DNA from: an uncultured Alphaproteobacteria bacterium
GTDB taxonomy: Bacteria; Pseudomonadota; Alphaproteobacteria; HIMB59
Direction: 5' to 3'
Assembly (NCBI GenBank): GCA_902527545.1
Contig: CABZPR010000001.1
Span: forward strand, 124,001-188,000
Length of the DNA stretch: 64,000 nucleotides
Shown in pieces: positions 29,262 through 39,570 of this stretch. The notes beneath the pieces were generated by a model that worked only from the letters and a program-made list of their open reading frames with translations, was not told the DNA's origin and did not search any database. How positions within the stretch are numbered: position 1 is the stretch's first letter; the number at the start of each line of letters is the position of its first letter. Position numbers and translations under genes: made by a program.

Positions 29262-29987
29262 ATGTCTGGATATACAAGAAATGATAGAAAACTCTCTGAA
29301 ATTAGAAGTTTAGAAATAATTTCAGGCTTTCAACCAAATAATCAATCATCATGTTTAGTTAAGTTAGGAAATACTCATGTCTGTTGCTCAGCTATTATTG
29401 AAGATAGAGTTCCTGGGTTTTTAAGAAATTCTGGGAAAGGTTGGTTAACTGCAGAATATGGTATGTTACCTTCATCTACATCTGAAAGAATGGACAGAGA
29501 GGCAGCCAAAGGTAGGCAGTCTGGAAGAACACAAGAAATTCAGAGACTTATTGGAAGAAGTTTAAGGTGTGCTGTTAATTTAGATATACTTGGCGAAAAA
29601 ACTATAAAGATTGATTGTGATGTGATTAGTGCTGATGGAGGAACAAGAACAGCATCTATCATTGGCGGATACGTTAGTCTTGTTCGATCAATTAATGAGT
29701 TCAAAAATAAATTTAATTTATCAAAGGCAATTATAGTTAATCAAGTTGCAGCAATATCGGTTGGTGTTGTTAAAGGAACATCATGCATAGATTTAAATTA
29801 TATTGAAGACTCGAGCGCTGAGGTAGATTGCAATGTGGTAATGGCAAATGATGGTCAATTTATTGAGTTTCAATCTACTGGTGAAGAGGCTAAATTTAGC
29901 AAGAAAACTATTATGAGTTTTATAGAACTAGTTGAGGGATCGATGCCTGAAATTTTCAATATTCAAAACTTGGCAATTGAAAAATAA
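29262..29987 (+). CDS. rph: Ribonuclease PH
   Basis: GKGWLTAEYGMLPSSTSER, GRTQEIQRLIGRSLR. Confidence 0.98.
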   Translation: MSGYTRNDRKLSEIRSLEIISGFQPNNQSSCLVKLGNTHVCCSAIIEDRVPGFLRNSGKGWLTAEYGMLPSSTSERMDREAAKGRQSGRTQEIQRLIGRSLRCAVNLDILGEKTIKIDCDVISADGGTRTASIIGGYVSLVRSINEFKNKFNLSKAIIVNQVAAISVGVVKGTSCIDLNYIEDSSAEVDCNVVMANDGQFIEFQSTGEEAKFSKKTIMSFIELVEGSMPEIFNIQNLAIEK

Positions 29988-30576
29988 TTTATTACTTGGC
30001 ACTTATAATACTGGAAAATTAAAAGAATTTATTTTTTATATCAAGCACTTCAATCTATTTAGTGAATATGAAGTTTTAAATCTAAATGAATTTAACAATA
30101 TTGGTGAACCTACTGAAGATGGTGAAACTTTTGAAGAAAATTGTGAAATTAAATCGAAATATTTTTTAGATAAAACAAATACACTCGTACTATGTGATGA
30201 TAGTGGATTTGTTGTAAATAAATTAAATAACTATCCAGGAATAAAAACAGCAAGAGAGGCAAAAAAATTAGGTGGGGAGCAAAAGGTTATAGATTTTATT
30301 TTTAACAAATTTGAGAACTTAAATTATATTGATGCGACTTTTTTTTGTTCTATTTGTGTTTTAGGAAAAAAACAAAAATATATGGTATCAGGGTCAATAC
30401 CAGGTTTAATAATAAAACATAAAAGAGGCAATGGTGGTTTTGGTTATGATCCATATTTTATTCCTACAGATAACATTAAGACATTCGCTGAAATGAATGA
30501 GAAGCAAAAATTATTAAACTCTCACAGGTATGAAGCTTTTAAAAAATTATCTAATCAAATATTACAGGATAATTAA
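29977..30576 (+). CDS. rdgB: dITP/XTP pyrophosphatase (likely TTG start at 29977)
   Basis: GTYNTGKLKEF, LCDDSGFVV, GFGYDPYF, SHR. Confidence 0.93.
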   Translation: MKNNLLLGTYNTGKLKEFIFYIKHFNLFSEYEVLNLNEFNNIGEPTEDGETFEENCEIKSKYFLDKTNTLVLCDDSGFVVNKLNNYPGIKTAREAKKLGGEQKVIDFIFNKFENLNYIDATFFCSICVLGKKQKYMVSGSIPGLIIKHKRGNGGFGYDPYFIPTDNIKTFAEMNEKQKLLNSHRYEAFKKLSNQILQDN

Positions 30577-31630
30577 TCATCATATTTTCTAACGGCAATC
30601 TTCCAAAATCATCATAATCAATAGCGCTAGGTAAAAAATTGTTTTTTAGAATTTGATTAGCAATAGTAAGTGATATCTTTACCGAGATTCTGAAGAGGAA
30701 CTCCCGATGCGGTTCATCCATGGTAGTAAAATCGATATTTTTCAAGAAAGTCCTATTAATAGGCTTATAATAATTTTCTAAATTCTTTCTTTGCTCTAAA
30801 AAATTGTCAATTAAGAATGTTCTCTCAAGAGGATAAGTTCCGTCCTCTGTTGCTAAATATCCCACTAAATCTTTATAGCTAAAAGTATCATCAAAAATAA
30901 TTATGTTGTCATATGTATTTAAGTCTCCCATCAACTTTACTGATAATTCCAGATCTACTGCGCTGTCTCCAAATGGAGATGATTTAATATATTTTAATGG
31001 GTAGGTATCTTTGAAATATTCAAATAATTTTAATCCATATTCGTTTTGTTTGTATAATACACCAAGTGAGTTTGATGCATTGATATAATCCCCAAGTATT
31101 TCAACGTGTTGGTAAGGGCTGCTAAATACGAAAATGATTTCATTATCTGCATACTTATCCATTACAGATAAGTCATTTGATAAAGAAATTGTAAATGTAT
31201 TTTCACCAAGTTTATTTGGCAATTCGAACAAATCTTTTGAATTGGTGGGACCTATAATGAGAGAATTGTTGATTGAGTTTTGTATTTCATCAATTGAATA
31301 GATAAATTCTATTTTTTTGATATCAGGAAAGTTATCAATTTCTTTTATAAAAACATCATAAAACAAGGATGTTAGAATTTCATCGTTTGATAAAAAAACA
31401 ATTATTTTATCGATATTATTAAAATCAATTATTTTATCACCGGGTTTTGATGGCTTCTTTTTTATCGTATCAACATTCTCTATTCCCTCCTCTTTCTCTT
31501 CAACAATTTCTATATCTTCAACTTTTTCTGGTGCTTTTTTAATCGGCTTTTTTTTCTCGATTGTTGTTGGGGCACAACTAAAAAATGATATTAATGTGAG
31601 TAATATAATTATATTTTTAAATAAACTCAT
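30551..31630 (-). CDS. LppC/LpoA-like penicillin-binding protein activator lipoprotein
   Basis: Lipobox SFFSC, periplasmic-binding-like fold, divergent from rsmI as in many proteobacteria. Confidence 0.75.
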   Translation of the reverse strand: MSLFKNIIILLTLISFFSCAPTTIEKKKPIKKAPEKVEDIEIVEEKEEGIENVDTIKKKPSKPGDKIIDFNNIDKIIVFLSNDEILTSLFYDVFIKEIDNFPDIKKIEFIYSIDEIQNSINNSLIIGPTNSKDLFELPNKLGENTFTISLSNDLSVMDKYADNEIIFVFSSPYQHVEILGDYINASNSLGVLYKQNEYGLKLFEYFKDTYPLKYIKSSPFGDSAVDLELSVKLMGDLNTYDNIIIFDDTFSYKDLVGYLATEDGTYPLERTFLIDNFLEQRKNLENYYKPINRTFLKNIDFTTMDEPHREFLFRISVKISLTIANQILKNNFLPSAIDYDDFGRLPLENMMINYPVIFD

Positions 31631-31631
31631 A

Positions 31632-32450
31632 ATGAACCCAGGTCTCTATTTAGTTTCAACTCCCATAGGAAATTTAGATGATATCACATTAAGAGCTATA
31701 AATGTTTTAAAAAATTCTAATTTAATTTTGTGTGAGAACACCACAAACAGTAAAAAGCTTTTGAAAAGATATGATATCAAAACATCATTATCTAAGTACA
31801 CTGATCACGACTTTAACAAAAAGAAAGATTACATATATAATTTATTAAAATCTAATCAAGTAATATCATTGATATCAGACTCTGGTTCTCCACTTATATC
31901 CGATCCTGGAAACCAACTAATAAATTTTTTGTTTGAAAATCAGGTAAATGTATATTCAATACCTGGTGCAAGCGCCTTAATCTCAGGCATTCAACTGAGT
32001 GGTTTTTTAAATAAAAAGAAATTTACCTTTGTTGGTTTTCTCCCCAAAAAAAAAGAACATAAAGAAAAAACTCTCTTTGAGAATAAAATTAATAATTTAA
32101 TTATTTACTCAACTAAACAACAATTACGTAAGGACGTTTATGCTATTGCCTCAATTTCTGAAACATTTGAAATTGTAATACTTAAAGAACTGACAAAACT
32201 ATATGAGGAAAGATTACATATAGATTACAAAAATTATGAAAATTTTAATTACTCTGGGATTAAAGGTGAGTTAGTTTTAGCTGTTAGCATTGAAAAAGAG
32301 ACTGACAAGATTAAAGATTTCGATTTTAAAGAGATTAAGGAGATAATTAGAGAAGTAGGTGTAAAAAAGGCTTATCAACAGCTTAAAAGTAAGTATAAAA
32401 TATCAAGAAATGATTTTTATAAATTATCAATCGATTTAAAAGATGACTAA
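31632..32450 (+). CDS. rsmI: 16S rRNA (cytidine(1402)-2'-O)-methyltransferase
   Basis: GLYLVSTPIGNLDDITLRA, LISDSGSPLISDPG. Confidence 0.96.
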   Translation: MNPGLYLVSTPIGNLDDITLRAINVLKNSNLILCENTTNSKKLLKRYDIKTSLSKYTDHDFNKKKDYIYNLLKSNQVISLISDSGSPLISDPGNQLINFLFENQVNVYSIPGASALISGIQLSGFLNKKKFTFVGFLPKKKEHKEKTLFENKINNLIIYSTKQQLRKDVYAIASISETFEIVILKELTKLYEERLHIDYKNYENFNYSGIKGELVLAVSIEKETDKIKDFDFKEIKEIIREVGVKKAYQQLKSKYKISRNDFYKLSIDLKDD

Positions 32451-33006
32451 GCATTTTATAATTCTACTATCAGTATTTTTTATTGGATGTGGTCCGTCAC
32501 TTGTATCTACAGGCGCAAAAACTGTCATTAAGGAAAACGAAGATGAAAAAACATTTAGTGAAAGTTGGGACGATGCCACAATTAAACTTGGTATTAAAGA
32601 GAAATACTTTTCATATGATGCAACCCTATTTACAAGGATTGATGTTGAAGTTGAATTAGGTAAGGTACTTTTAACAGGCGTAGTTCCCTACGGCGATATG
32701 CGCTTAGAGGCAGTAAGACTAGCTTGGCAACAAGATGGTGTAAATGAAGTTTTAAATGAAATTTCGATTGATACTGGATACGGACTTGATGATATAGCCA
32801 AAGACAAATTCATAAGCACGCAACTTTTTACAAAGATTTTCACGGACTCGAATATAAAGAAGTTTAAATACGACTTTGAGGTACAAAAACAAATTGTATA
32901 TCTGTTTGGTGTTTCAAGTGATCAAAAAGAAATAGATATGGTTATTGAACATGCTAAAAACATAAAGGGTGTGTTAGATATAATTAATTATATTCAAGCC
33001 AGATAG
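32443..33006 (+). CDS. BON-domain lipoprotein
   Basis: Lipobox FIGC; BON repeats (VELGKVLLTGVV, QKQIVYLFGVS). Confidence 0.85.
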   Translation: MTKHFIILLSVFFIGCGPSLVSTGAKTVIKENEDEKTFSESWDDATIKLGIKEKYFSYDATLFTRIDVEVELGKVLLTGVVPYGDMRLEAVRLAWQQDGVNEVLNEISIDTGYGLDDIAKDKFISTQLFTKIFTDSNIKKFKYDFEVQKQIVYLFGVSSDQKEIDMVIEHAKNIKGVLDIINYIQAR

Positions 33007-33007
33007 C

Positions 33008-33343
33008 CTAAACATCTGACAACAAATGTAAGTGAAAATGAAATACCTCTTGACCACCGTCTTTGCCTTTATGTGTTTTAATTTGAAAACCTTTATCTCT
33101 TAAACCTAAAATATCTATAATTTCATCGACAGATTTCCAAAAATTGGTTTGATATAAGCTGTCTGCATTTTGTAAAAAATCAGAAATATCAAGAACAGGT
33201 TTCTTAGGTATAATTAAGATATGCGTTTTTGCTTTTGGACTAATATCTTTGAATGAAAGCACATGCTCATTTTCAAAAACCTTATCACAAGGAATTTCAC
33301 CTTTTAAAATCTTTGCGAAAATATTTTCTTTGTCATAACTCAT
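33008..33343 (-). CDS. HIT-family protein
   Basis: IFAKILKGEIPCDKV; GQEVFHFHLHLL histidine triad. Confidence 0.93.
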   Translation of the reverse strand: MSYDKENIFAKILKGEIPCDKVFENEHVLSFKDISPKAKTHILIIPKKPVLDISDFLQNADSLYQTNFWKSVDEIIDILGLRDKGFQIKTHKGKDGGQEVFHFHLHLLSDV

Positions 33344-34092
33344 AATCTGACAGGGACGCCTTTGCTATTAAGATATTTTTTTACAGTCTTAATTTTATAT
33401 TTTCTAGAGTGAAATACGCTCGCAGCTAACAAACCAGTGGACTTTGTCAAATGACCTAAATAAAAATGCTCAAGACTTCCAACACCGCCACTGGCAATTA
33501 CAGGAATTCTAACGTTACTCGTCACTTTTTTTAGCATATTGCTATCGAAACCATTTTGAACACCATCTGTATCCATTGAGGTCATTAATATTTCTCCAGC
33601 ACCAAGAGATTGTACTTGTTTTGCCCAAGTAATAAGTTCATTTTTAGTAATCTCTCTTCCACCTTTGATGACAACTTTCATTTTATTTTTATACCTTTTT
33701 CCATCAATTGCTACGACTATGCATTGAGAGCCATGTCTCAATGAGGCTTGTCTTATTAATTTTGGATTTTTTACTGCTGCGGAATTAATTGATACTTTAT
33801 CCGCTCCTGCATTAAGCAAATCTGTTATATCGCTCAAATCTGAAACTCCTCCACCTACAGTTAAAGGGATATTTATAACCTTAGCTATTGACTCAACAGT
33901 TTTAATAAATGTTTTTCTATTTTGATATGATGCATTTATATCAAGCATACAAAGCTCATCAGCCCCTGATAAAGAGTAATATTTTGCCATTTCAACTGCG
34001 TTACCCATGACTCTTATGTTTTTAAAATTAACACCCTTAACAACTTTATTTTTAATAACATCAAGGCATGGGATTATTCTTGTCTTAAGCAT
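33340..34092 (-). CDS. hisF: Imidazole glycerol phosphate synthase subunit HisF
   Basis: RIIPCLDVIKNKVVKGVNF, GGGVSDLSDI, ASGGVGSLEHF. Confidence 0.98.
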   Translation of the reverse strand: MLKTRIIPCLDVIKNKVVKGVNFKNIRVMGNAVEMAKYYSLSGADELCMLDINASYQNRKTFIKTVESIAKVINIPLTVGGGVSDLSDITDLLNAGADKVSINSAAVKNPKLIRQASLRHGSQCIVVAIDGKRYKNKMKVVIKGGREITKNELITWAKQVQSLGAGEILMTSMDTDGVQNGFDSNMLKKVTSNVRIPVIASGGVGSLEHFYLGHLTKSTGLLAASVFHSRKYKIKTVKKYLNSKGVPVRL

Positions 34093-34795
34093 TAAACCTG
34101 ACCAAACTATTTATAGATATTTTATTTTCGTATATGGCTTTACCTACAACTAAGTTATTGAAACCGTTTGATCTACTCAATTCAATATCGTTAAGGTCCT
34201 TAACCCCTCCTCCGATAGTAATATGCTTGTCAGTTAATTTCTTTATAGAATTAAACGTTTCCATATTTAAGCCAGAGAGCATTCCATCATTAGCAACATC
34301 TGTGACAAAGTAGGAATGAATGGGCCGTTTGTTATATTTATCTATAATATGCTTTAAAGATTGATTGGTTGTTTCTTGCCAGCCATGAGAAGCAATTTGA
34401 TTATCTTTTATATCCAAAGCAATGGACAGTTTTTCAATTAAAGAGTCGTCAAAATTTAAAACGTCATCAATATTCTTTATTGCAAAGGTTCCAATTACAA
34501 TTGTATTAAACCCTTCATTAATTTTATCAATAATAGCATCTTTACTTCTTATACCGCCAGCAACTTCAATATTAATATCAATATTTCTTCTAATCTGACT
34601 CAGAACCTGATTGTTATTGCCTTTGCCTAAAGTAGCATCTAAGTCGACAACGTGGATAGTATTGAAACCTGCATCTTGATATGTTTTAGCCATATCAAGA
34701 GGAGAATACTTATAAATTGTTTTATCATCGGCGATACCTTTTGTTAGTCTCACACATTTTCCATTTATTATGTCAATTGCTGGGAATATATTCAT
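34085..34795 (-). CDS. hisA: ProFAR isomerase HisA
   Basis: FPAIDIINGKCVRLTKG, VVDLDATLGKGNN. Confidence 0.97.
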   Translation of the reverse strand: MNIFPAIDIINGKCVRLTKGIADDKTIYKYSPLDMAKTYQDAGFNTIHVVDLDATLGKGNNNQVLSQIRRNIDINIEVAGGIRSKDAIIDKINEGFNTIVIGTFAIKNIDDVLNFDDSLIEKLSIALDIKDNQIASHGWQETTNQSLKHIIDKYNKRPIHSYFVTDVANDGMLSGLNMETFNSIKKLTDKHITIGGGVKDLNDIELSRSNGFNNLVVGKAIYENKISINSLVRFNA

Positions 34796-35421
34796 GATTT
34801 CAAAATATAATTTTTTATCAAATTTAGCCCGTGTTTGTGGCTTTTTTCAGGATGAAATTGCACTCCGTAAATATTGCCTTTCTTTACAATAGAAGGGAAT
34901 TTTTGATCATAAAGAGTGAAGGCTAAAACATCTGATTTTTTTATGTTTTGGAAAATGTAACTATGAACAAAATAAAAATCCTTCATGTCAAAACTATTTG
35001 TAATAACAGTGTCATCTTTGTTTAAATTAATAGTATTCCAACCCATATGAGGAATAATAAGTTTTTTATTTCTAAATTTTTTAATATCCCCACTGATAAT
35101 TCCTAATCCTCTTGTAGTCTTATCTTCATAGCCCCAATCAGATAAAATTTGCATACCGACACATATACCTAAGTATGAAGAGTTATTTTCCAAGTATTTT
35201 TTTAATGGTTGAATAATTTTTAATTTTTTCAAATTTGACATAAGAGTGGCATAAGCACCTTGTCCAGGCAAAATAATTTTATCAAATGAAGTATAATTGA
35301 AATGACTTTTAATAATCTTTAATTGATATGGCTTTCCTTTAATAATATCTTTGATCGCCTTATTAATCGATCCAATATTTCCAGATTGCCCGTCAATAAG
35401 TCCTATGACTTTTTTTTTCAA
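34792..35421 (-). CDS. hisH: Imidazole glycerol phosphate synthase subunit HisH
   Basis: LPGQGAY, YLGICVGMQIL, GVQFHPEKS. Confidence 0.97.
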   Translation of the reverse strand: MKKKVIGLIDGQSGNIGSINKAIKDIIKGKPYQLKIIKSHFNYTSFDKIILPGQGAYATLMSNLKKLKIIQPLKKYLENNSSYLGICVGMQILSDWGYEDKTTRGLGIISGDIKKFRNKKLIIPHMGWNTINLNKDDTVITNSFDMKDFYFVHSYIFQNIKKSDVLAFTLYDQKFPSIVKKGNIYGVQFHPEKSHKHGLNLIKNYILKS

Positions 35422-36002
35422 AGTTTCCCTTTAGAACTCGGAATATTTGTTTTTCTTGGATCAATAGATATTGCTTTTTTCAGGGATAGTGCAAATGATT
35501 TAAAACAGCTTTCAATAATATGGTGATTATTTTTTCCATATAATGTTTCGATATGACAATTCATTCTTGACTCAGTAACTATAGATTTAAAAAATTCTGA
35601 AAATAATTCTTGGTCCATGTCACCGACTTTTTCTAAAGATGTTTTTACATTCCAAATAAAATAGGGACGGTTACACAAATCTAAAACTGATCTTGTTAAT
35701 GTTTCATCAAAAGAAACATAAGAGTATGCAAATCGTGTTATGCCTTTTTTATCACCAAGTGCGTTTTTTATACTCTCACCTAAAGCAATGCCAACATCTT
35801 CAACAGTATGGTGCATATCAACTTTTAGGTCGCCATCACATTTTAACTCTATATCAATCAAACTGTGGGTACTTATTTGTTGAAGCATATGGTCAAAAAA
35901 AGCAATACCAGTGTCAATTTTATTTACTCCAGAACCATCAAGGTTAACTTTTAATGATATTTGTGTTTCTTTTGTGTCTCTATTAAATGTAAATTCACGC
36001 AT
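35418..36002 (-). CDS. hisB: Imidazoleglycerol-phosphate dehydratase
   Basis: GIAFFDHMLQQ, DMHHTVEDVGIALG, NNHHIIESCFK. Confidence 0.98.
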   Translation of the reverse strand: MREFTFNRDTKETQISLKVNLDGSGVNKIDTGIAFFDHMLQQISTHSLIDIELKCDGDLKVDMHHTVEDVGIALGESIKNALGDKKGITRFAYSYVSFDETLTRSVLDLCNRPYFIWNVKTSLEKVGDMDQELFSEFFKSIVTESRMNCHIETLYGKNNHHIIESCFKSFALSLKKAISIDPRKTNIPSSKGKL

Positions 36003-36040
36003 TTGTAATTAGCTATTTAGTACCTATATTTATAGGAATA

Positions 36041-36592
36041 ATGGATAAAAATAAAACAATAATACGCTCGACAACTGTTGTTTGCGTTCGTGATAATGAG
36101 AGTGTTGTTATAGCATCCGACGGACAAGTAACTTTGGGTACATCTGTAATTAAGTCAAACGCTAATAAGATTAGAACATTTCATAATGATCAAATTATTG
36201 TTGGTTTTGCTGGATCAACCGCTGATGCACTGACTCTTTTTGATAGACTAGAGAAAAAATGCGAAGAATTTTCATATAATCTAAAAAGAGCTTGTGTAGA
36301 ACTAGCTAAAGATTGGAGAACCGATAGGTATCTTAGAAGATTAGAGTCAATGATTATTGCAGCTGATAAAAGTGAAACATATCTTATTAGTGGAACAGGA
36401 GACGTTCTGGAACCTCAAGAAGGTATAGTTGCAATTGGATCAGGTGGTAACTTTGCCCTGAGCGCAGCAAGGGCTCTAAAAAGAAAATCTAATTTGTCTG
36501 CAAAAGAAATTGCAACAGAGTCACTTAAAGTTGCAGCAGAGCTTTGTATTTATACAAATGATACTCTAAACATCTCAGAGATTAAAATTTAA
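36041..36592 (+). CDS. hslV: ATP-dependent protease subunit HslV
   Basis: RSTTVVCVRDNESVVIASDGQVTLG. Confidence 0.98.
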   Translation: MDKNKTIIRSTTVVCVRDNESVVIASDGQVTLGTSVIKSNANKIRTFHNDQIIVGFAGSTADALTLFDRLEKKCEEFSYNLKRACVELAKDWRTDRYLRRLESMIIAADKSETYLISGTGDVLEPQEGIVAIGSGGNFALSAARALKRKSNLSAKEIATESLKVAAELCIYTNDTLNISEIKI

Positions 36593-37905
36593 TGGATAGT
36601 CAATCCCTCACACCAAAAGTTATTAAGGAAGAGCTTGACCGTTATGTGATTGGTCAAGATGATGCAAAAAAAGCGGTCGCTATTGCTCTTCGAAATCGGT
36701 GGAGAAGGTTAAATGTTAAAGATGAAACTTTAAGAGATGATATCATACCAAAAAATATATTAATGATTGGCCCAACAGGTTGTGGTAAAACTGAAATCGC
36801 AAGAAAATTAGCTAAGCTTACGCAGTCGCCGTTTATAAAAGTGGAGGCTACTAAATTCACAGAAATTGGGTACGTAGGAAGAGACGTTGAACAAATAATT
36901 AGAGATTTAATTGAAGTTGCAATTAATTTAGAAAAGAAAAAGATAAGAGATCGTTTCATAGATGAAGCCAAAACAAATGCAGAAGAAATTGTTTTAAAAG
37001 CACTGCTTGGTGACAATCCAAGTGAAGAAACTAAGGAAAAATTTCGGTTAATGCTAAGAGATAACCAGCTTAATGATAAAGAGATCGAAATTGCATTAGA
37101 TCAAAAATCCAATCCTTTTCAATCATTGGACATACCAGGAATGCCTGGTGCTCAAATGGGAATGATTAATATGAACGATATATTTGGTAAAGGTCTAAAA
37201 AATAAAAAGAAGACAAAACTAAAGATAGGTGAAGCTTATGAACCACTCATTCAAGAAGAAATTGAGAAAATCGCTGAAAAACAAAATGTTGTTCAAAATG
37301 CTATTAAAAGTGTTCAGGAAAGTGGAATAGTTTTTATAGATGAAATTGACAAAATTGCACCTAATAGTGAAAGACGAGGTGGGGACGTTTCAAGAGAAGG
37401 TGTGCAAAGAGATTTACTTCCACTTATTGAAGGCACAGTTGTAAGCACAAAATATGGAACAATCGAAACAAATCATATTTTATTTATTGCGTCTGGTGCT
37501 TTTCATCAATCCAAACCAAGTGATTTACTCCCAGAACTTCAAGGAAGACTACCTGTAAGAGTAAGATTAAATGCTCTTAAGAAAGATGATTTTATTAGAA
37601 TTTTAAAAGAAACTGATAATAGCTTAACCAAACAGTATAAGTCACTATTTGCAACAGAAAACATTGAATTAAAGTTTGAAGATGAGGCTTTGGAAGAAAT
37701 AGCAACTCTTACTGAACAAATAAATACTGAGGTAGAAAACATTGGAGCACGACGATTACAAACAATGTTTGAAAAAATTCTTGAGAGAATTAGTTTTGAT
37801 GCAAACCTAAGTCATCAAAAAACTGAAGTAGTAAATAAAGCCTGGGTTACAGATGCTGTAAAGTCAGAGATAAAACCTACCGACGAAAAGAAATTTATTC
37901 TTTAG
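36592..37905 (+). CDS. hslU: ATP-dependent protease ATPase subunit HslU
   Basis: GPTGCGKTEIARKLA, GIVFIDEIDKI. Confidence 0.98.
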   Translation: MDSQSLTPKVIKEELDRYVIGQDDAKKAVAIALRNRWRRLNVKDETLRDDIIPKNILMIGPTGCGKTEIARKLAKLTQSPFIKVEATKFTEIGYVGRDVEQIIRDLIEVAINLEKKKIRDRFIDEAKTNAEEIVLKALLGDNPSEETKEKFRLMLRDNQLNDKEIEIALDQKSNPFQSLDIPGMPGAQMGMINMNDIFGKGLKNKKKTKLKIGEAYEPLIQEEIEKIAEKQNVVQNAIKSVQESGIVFIDEIDKIAPNSERRGGDVSREGVQRDLLPLIEGTVVSTKYGTIETNHILFIASGAFHQSKPSDLLPELQGRLPVRVRLNALKKDDFIRILKETDNSLTKQYKSLFATENIELKFEDEALEEIATLTEQINTEVENIGARRLQTMFEKILERISFDANLSHQKTEVVNKAWVTDAVKSEIKPTDEKKFIL

Positions 37906-38395
37906 ATTTTAGCTTAATATAAAAAGCACCCAAACCACCATGTTGTATTTTACAAGGAGAATACGATTTTATCATAAATTGAAATTTCTCAGTATCTAAC
38001 CAAGAAGGAAATTGCCTTCTTATTTTTCCTGTAAAAAATTCTTCACCATTAGTTTTATTGCCAAGACCTGTTACTACAATATGAAATAAGTTTTTCTTCT
38101 TGTAATTAATTGAAAAATATTCAATTAATTTTTGGTGTGCTTGGTCAACTGTTAGGCCATGTAAATCGATTTTGCTAAAATGATGATTTTTAAACTGTTT
38201 ATAAAGATTATTATCTAAAAAAACTGATTTAACAAAATTTTTTTTAGCATGAGTATTTTTTTTACCTATGTTTTCATTCTTATTTTTGATCTCACTAGAA
38301 CCACCGATTGAAATAATAATTTTTTCATTAGGTTGTTCTTCTAGTGTTTTTTTATTTCGTTGCTTATTTAAATTAAAATTAATTTTATGAGACAA
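37895..38395 (-). CDS. Smr-domain protein (supplied ORF to 38467; TTG start near 38395 more plausible)
   Basis: KIDLHGLTVDQAHQKL ... VVTGLGNKT ... HGGLGAFYIKLK. Confidence 0.85.
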   Translation of the reverse strand: MSHKINFNLNKQRNKKTLEEQPNEKIIISIGGSSEIKNKNENIGKKNTHAKKNFVKSVFLDNNLYKQFKNHHFSKIDLHGLTVDQAHQKLIEYFSINYKKKNLFHIVVTGLGNKTNGEEFFTGKIRRQFPSWLDTEKFQFMIKSYSPCKIQHGGLGAFYIKLKSKE

Positions 38396-38897
38396 GTTTG
38401 ATTGAAAAAAGCTTCCAATTAGGATCTGAGGATTTTTTATCTTTTTCAAAGCCCCATTCTTCGACAACTTTCAGAATTTCGTTATTCGCAACATTGTAAT
38501 GTTCAGTTTCAAACTTAACAGTCTTAACTAATCTTAAGTCATCAGATTTATCATCTAAAATAGAACTATTTTTTACTTCTGAAAATTTTATTTCTTTGGG
38601 TGCTTTTGCTTGTTCCATCGCTTGCATTGCTTCAGGTGTGAGCAAATCTTTCACTTTTTCAATACTGTTACTCTGATAGGCTTGAACAATCATTTCATAT
38701 GCTTTGTTAGCGCCTTCTAAAAACTCGTTATTATCATTTTTAGGAACTATTTTAGGTTTAAACTTCGATTGAGGATTTTTCTTGGTTCTAATATTTACAA
38801 TTTTTCCGTCAGAGGATCCAAGAATGCTCCTTAGGCGATACACTAAAAATATCGCGATTGCTCCAAAAAGCACGATATCTATAAATTCACTACTCAT
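38385..38897 (-). CDS. Tim44-domain protein
   Basis: N-terminal TM, RLRSILG, Tim44-like helices; syntenic with dnaQ/smr in alphaproteobacteria. Confidence 0.8.
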   Translation of the reverse strand: MSSEFIDIVLFGAIAIFLVYRLRSILGSSDGKIVNIRTKKNPQSKFKPKIVPKNDNNEFLEGANKAYEMIVQAYQSNSIEKVKDLLTPEAMQAMEQAKAPKEIKFSEVKNSSILDDKSDDLRLVKTVKFETEHYNVANNEILKVVEEWGFEKDKKSSDPNWKLFSIKLVS

Positions 38898-39570
38898 AAT
38901 TTTTCAACATTTTAGCCCAATTTGAATTAGGTAATTTATTTCTTATAAACTCTTTATGGGCGTCTGTCTCTTCTTTTGTTAATACGATGGATGTGTAATT
39001 CGGCTCACTAGCTAAGTTAATTTTATCTGATTTTGCCTCGCTAAATTCCAATCCAATTTGGTTTATGCCTTGTAATTCCAAATACACATCAGTAAGGAGT
39101 TTAGCGTCTTTTAAAGCACCGTGTTGATCTCTATTAATAAGTGTATTAATTTTTAATTTCTTTATAAGTGCGTCTAATGATACTTGCTGACCTGGAAACC
39201 GTTCTCTTGCAATTTTTATTGTGTCTATAACTCTCTCCTTAGATATTATTGGTTTAGATATTCTCTCAAGTTCAAAGTTTAAAAAGCCTATATCAAAAGA
39301 TGCATTATGAGCGACAATGTAACTATCATGGATGAAATCTAGGAAACTGTCAGCGATTTCTTCAAAAATTGGTTTATCTGTCAAATATTCATTAGTTATT
39401 CCGTGTATTTTAATATTATCCTCAGTAAGAGTTTTAGAAGGGTTCACATATTCGTGATAGTGTAACCCGACTTCTTTTTTGTTAAGTTCAATACAGCCAA
39501 TTTCAATAATTCGATGTCCCTCTTTAAATTCTAAGCCTGTAGTTTCAATATCAAGTATAATTTCTCTCAT
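38890..39570 (-). CDS. dnaQ: DNA polymerase III epsilon subunit
   Basis: ILDIETTGLEFKEGHRIIEIGCIE, HNASFDIGFLN. Confidence 0.96.
   Translation of the reverse strand: MREIILDIETTGLEFKEGHRIIEIGCIELNKKEVGLHYHEYVNPSKTLTEDNIKIHGITNEYLTDKPIFEEIADSFLDFIHDSYIVAHNASFDIGFLNFELERISKPIISKERVIDTIKIARERFPGQQVSLDALIKKLKINTLINRDQHGALKDAKLLTDVYLELQGINQIGLEFSEAKSDKINLASEPNYTSIVLTKEETDAHKEFIRNKLPNSNWAKMLKNYE

Noticed and set aside
36654-37016. 120-aa antisense ORF in hslU
   Set aside because: Ser/Ile-rich antisense shadow of a conserved ATPase gene.
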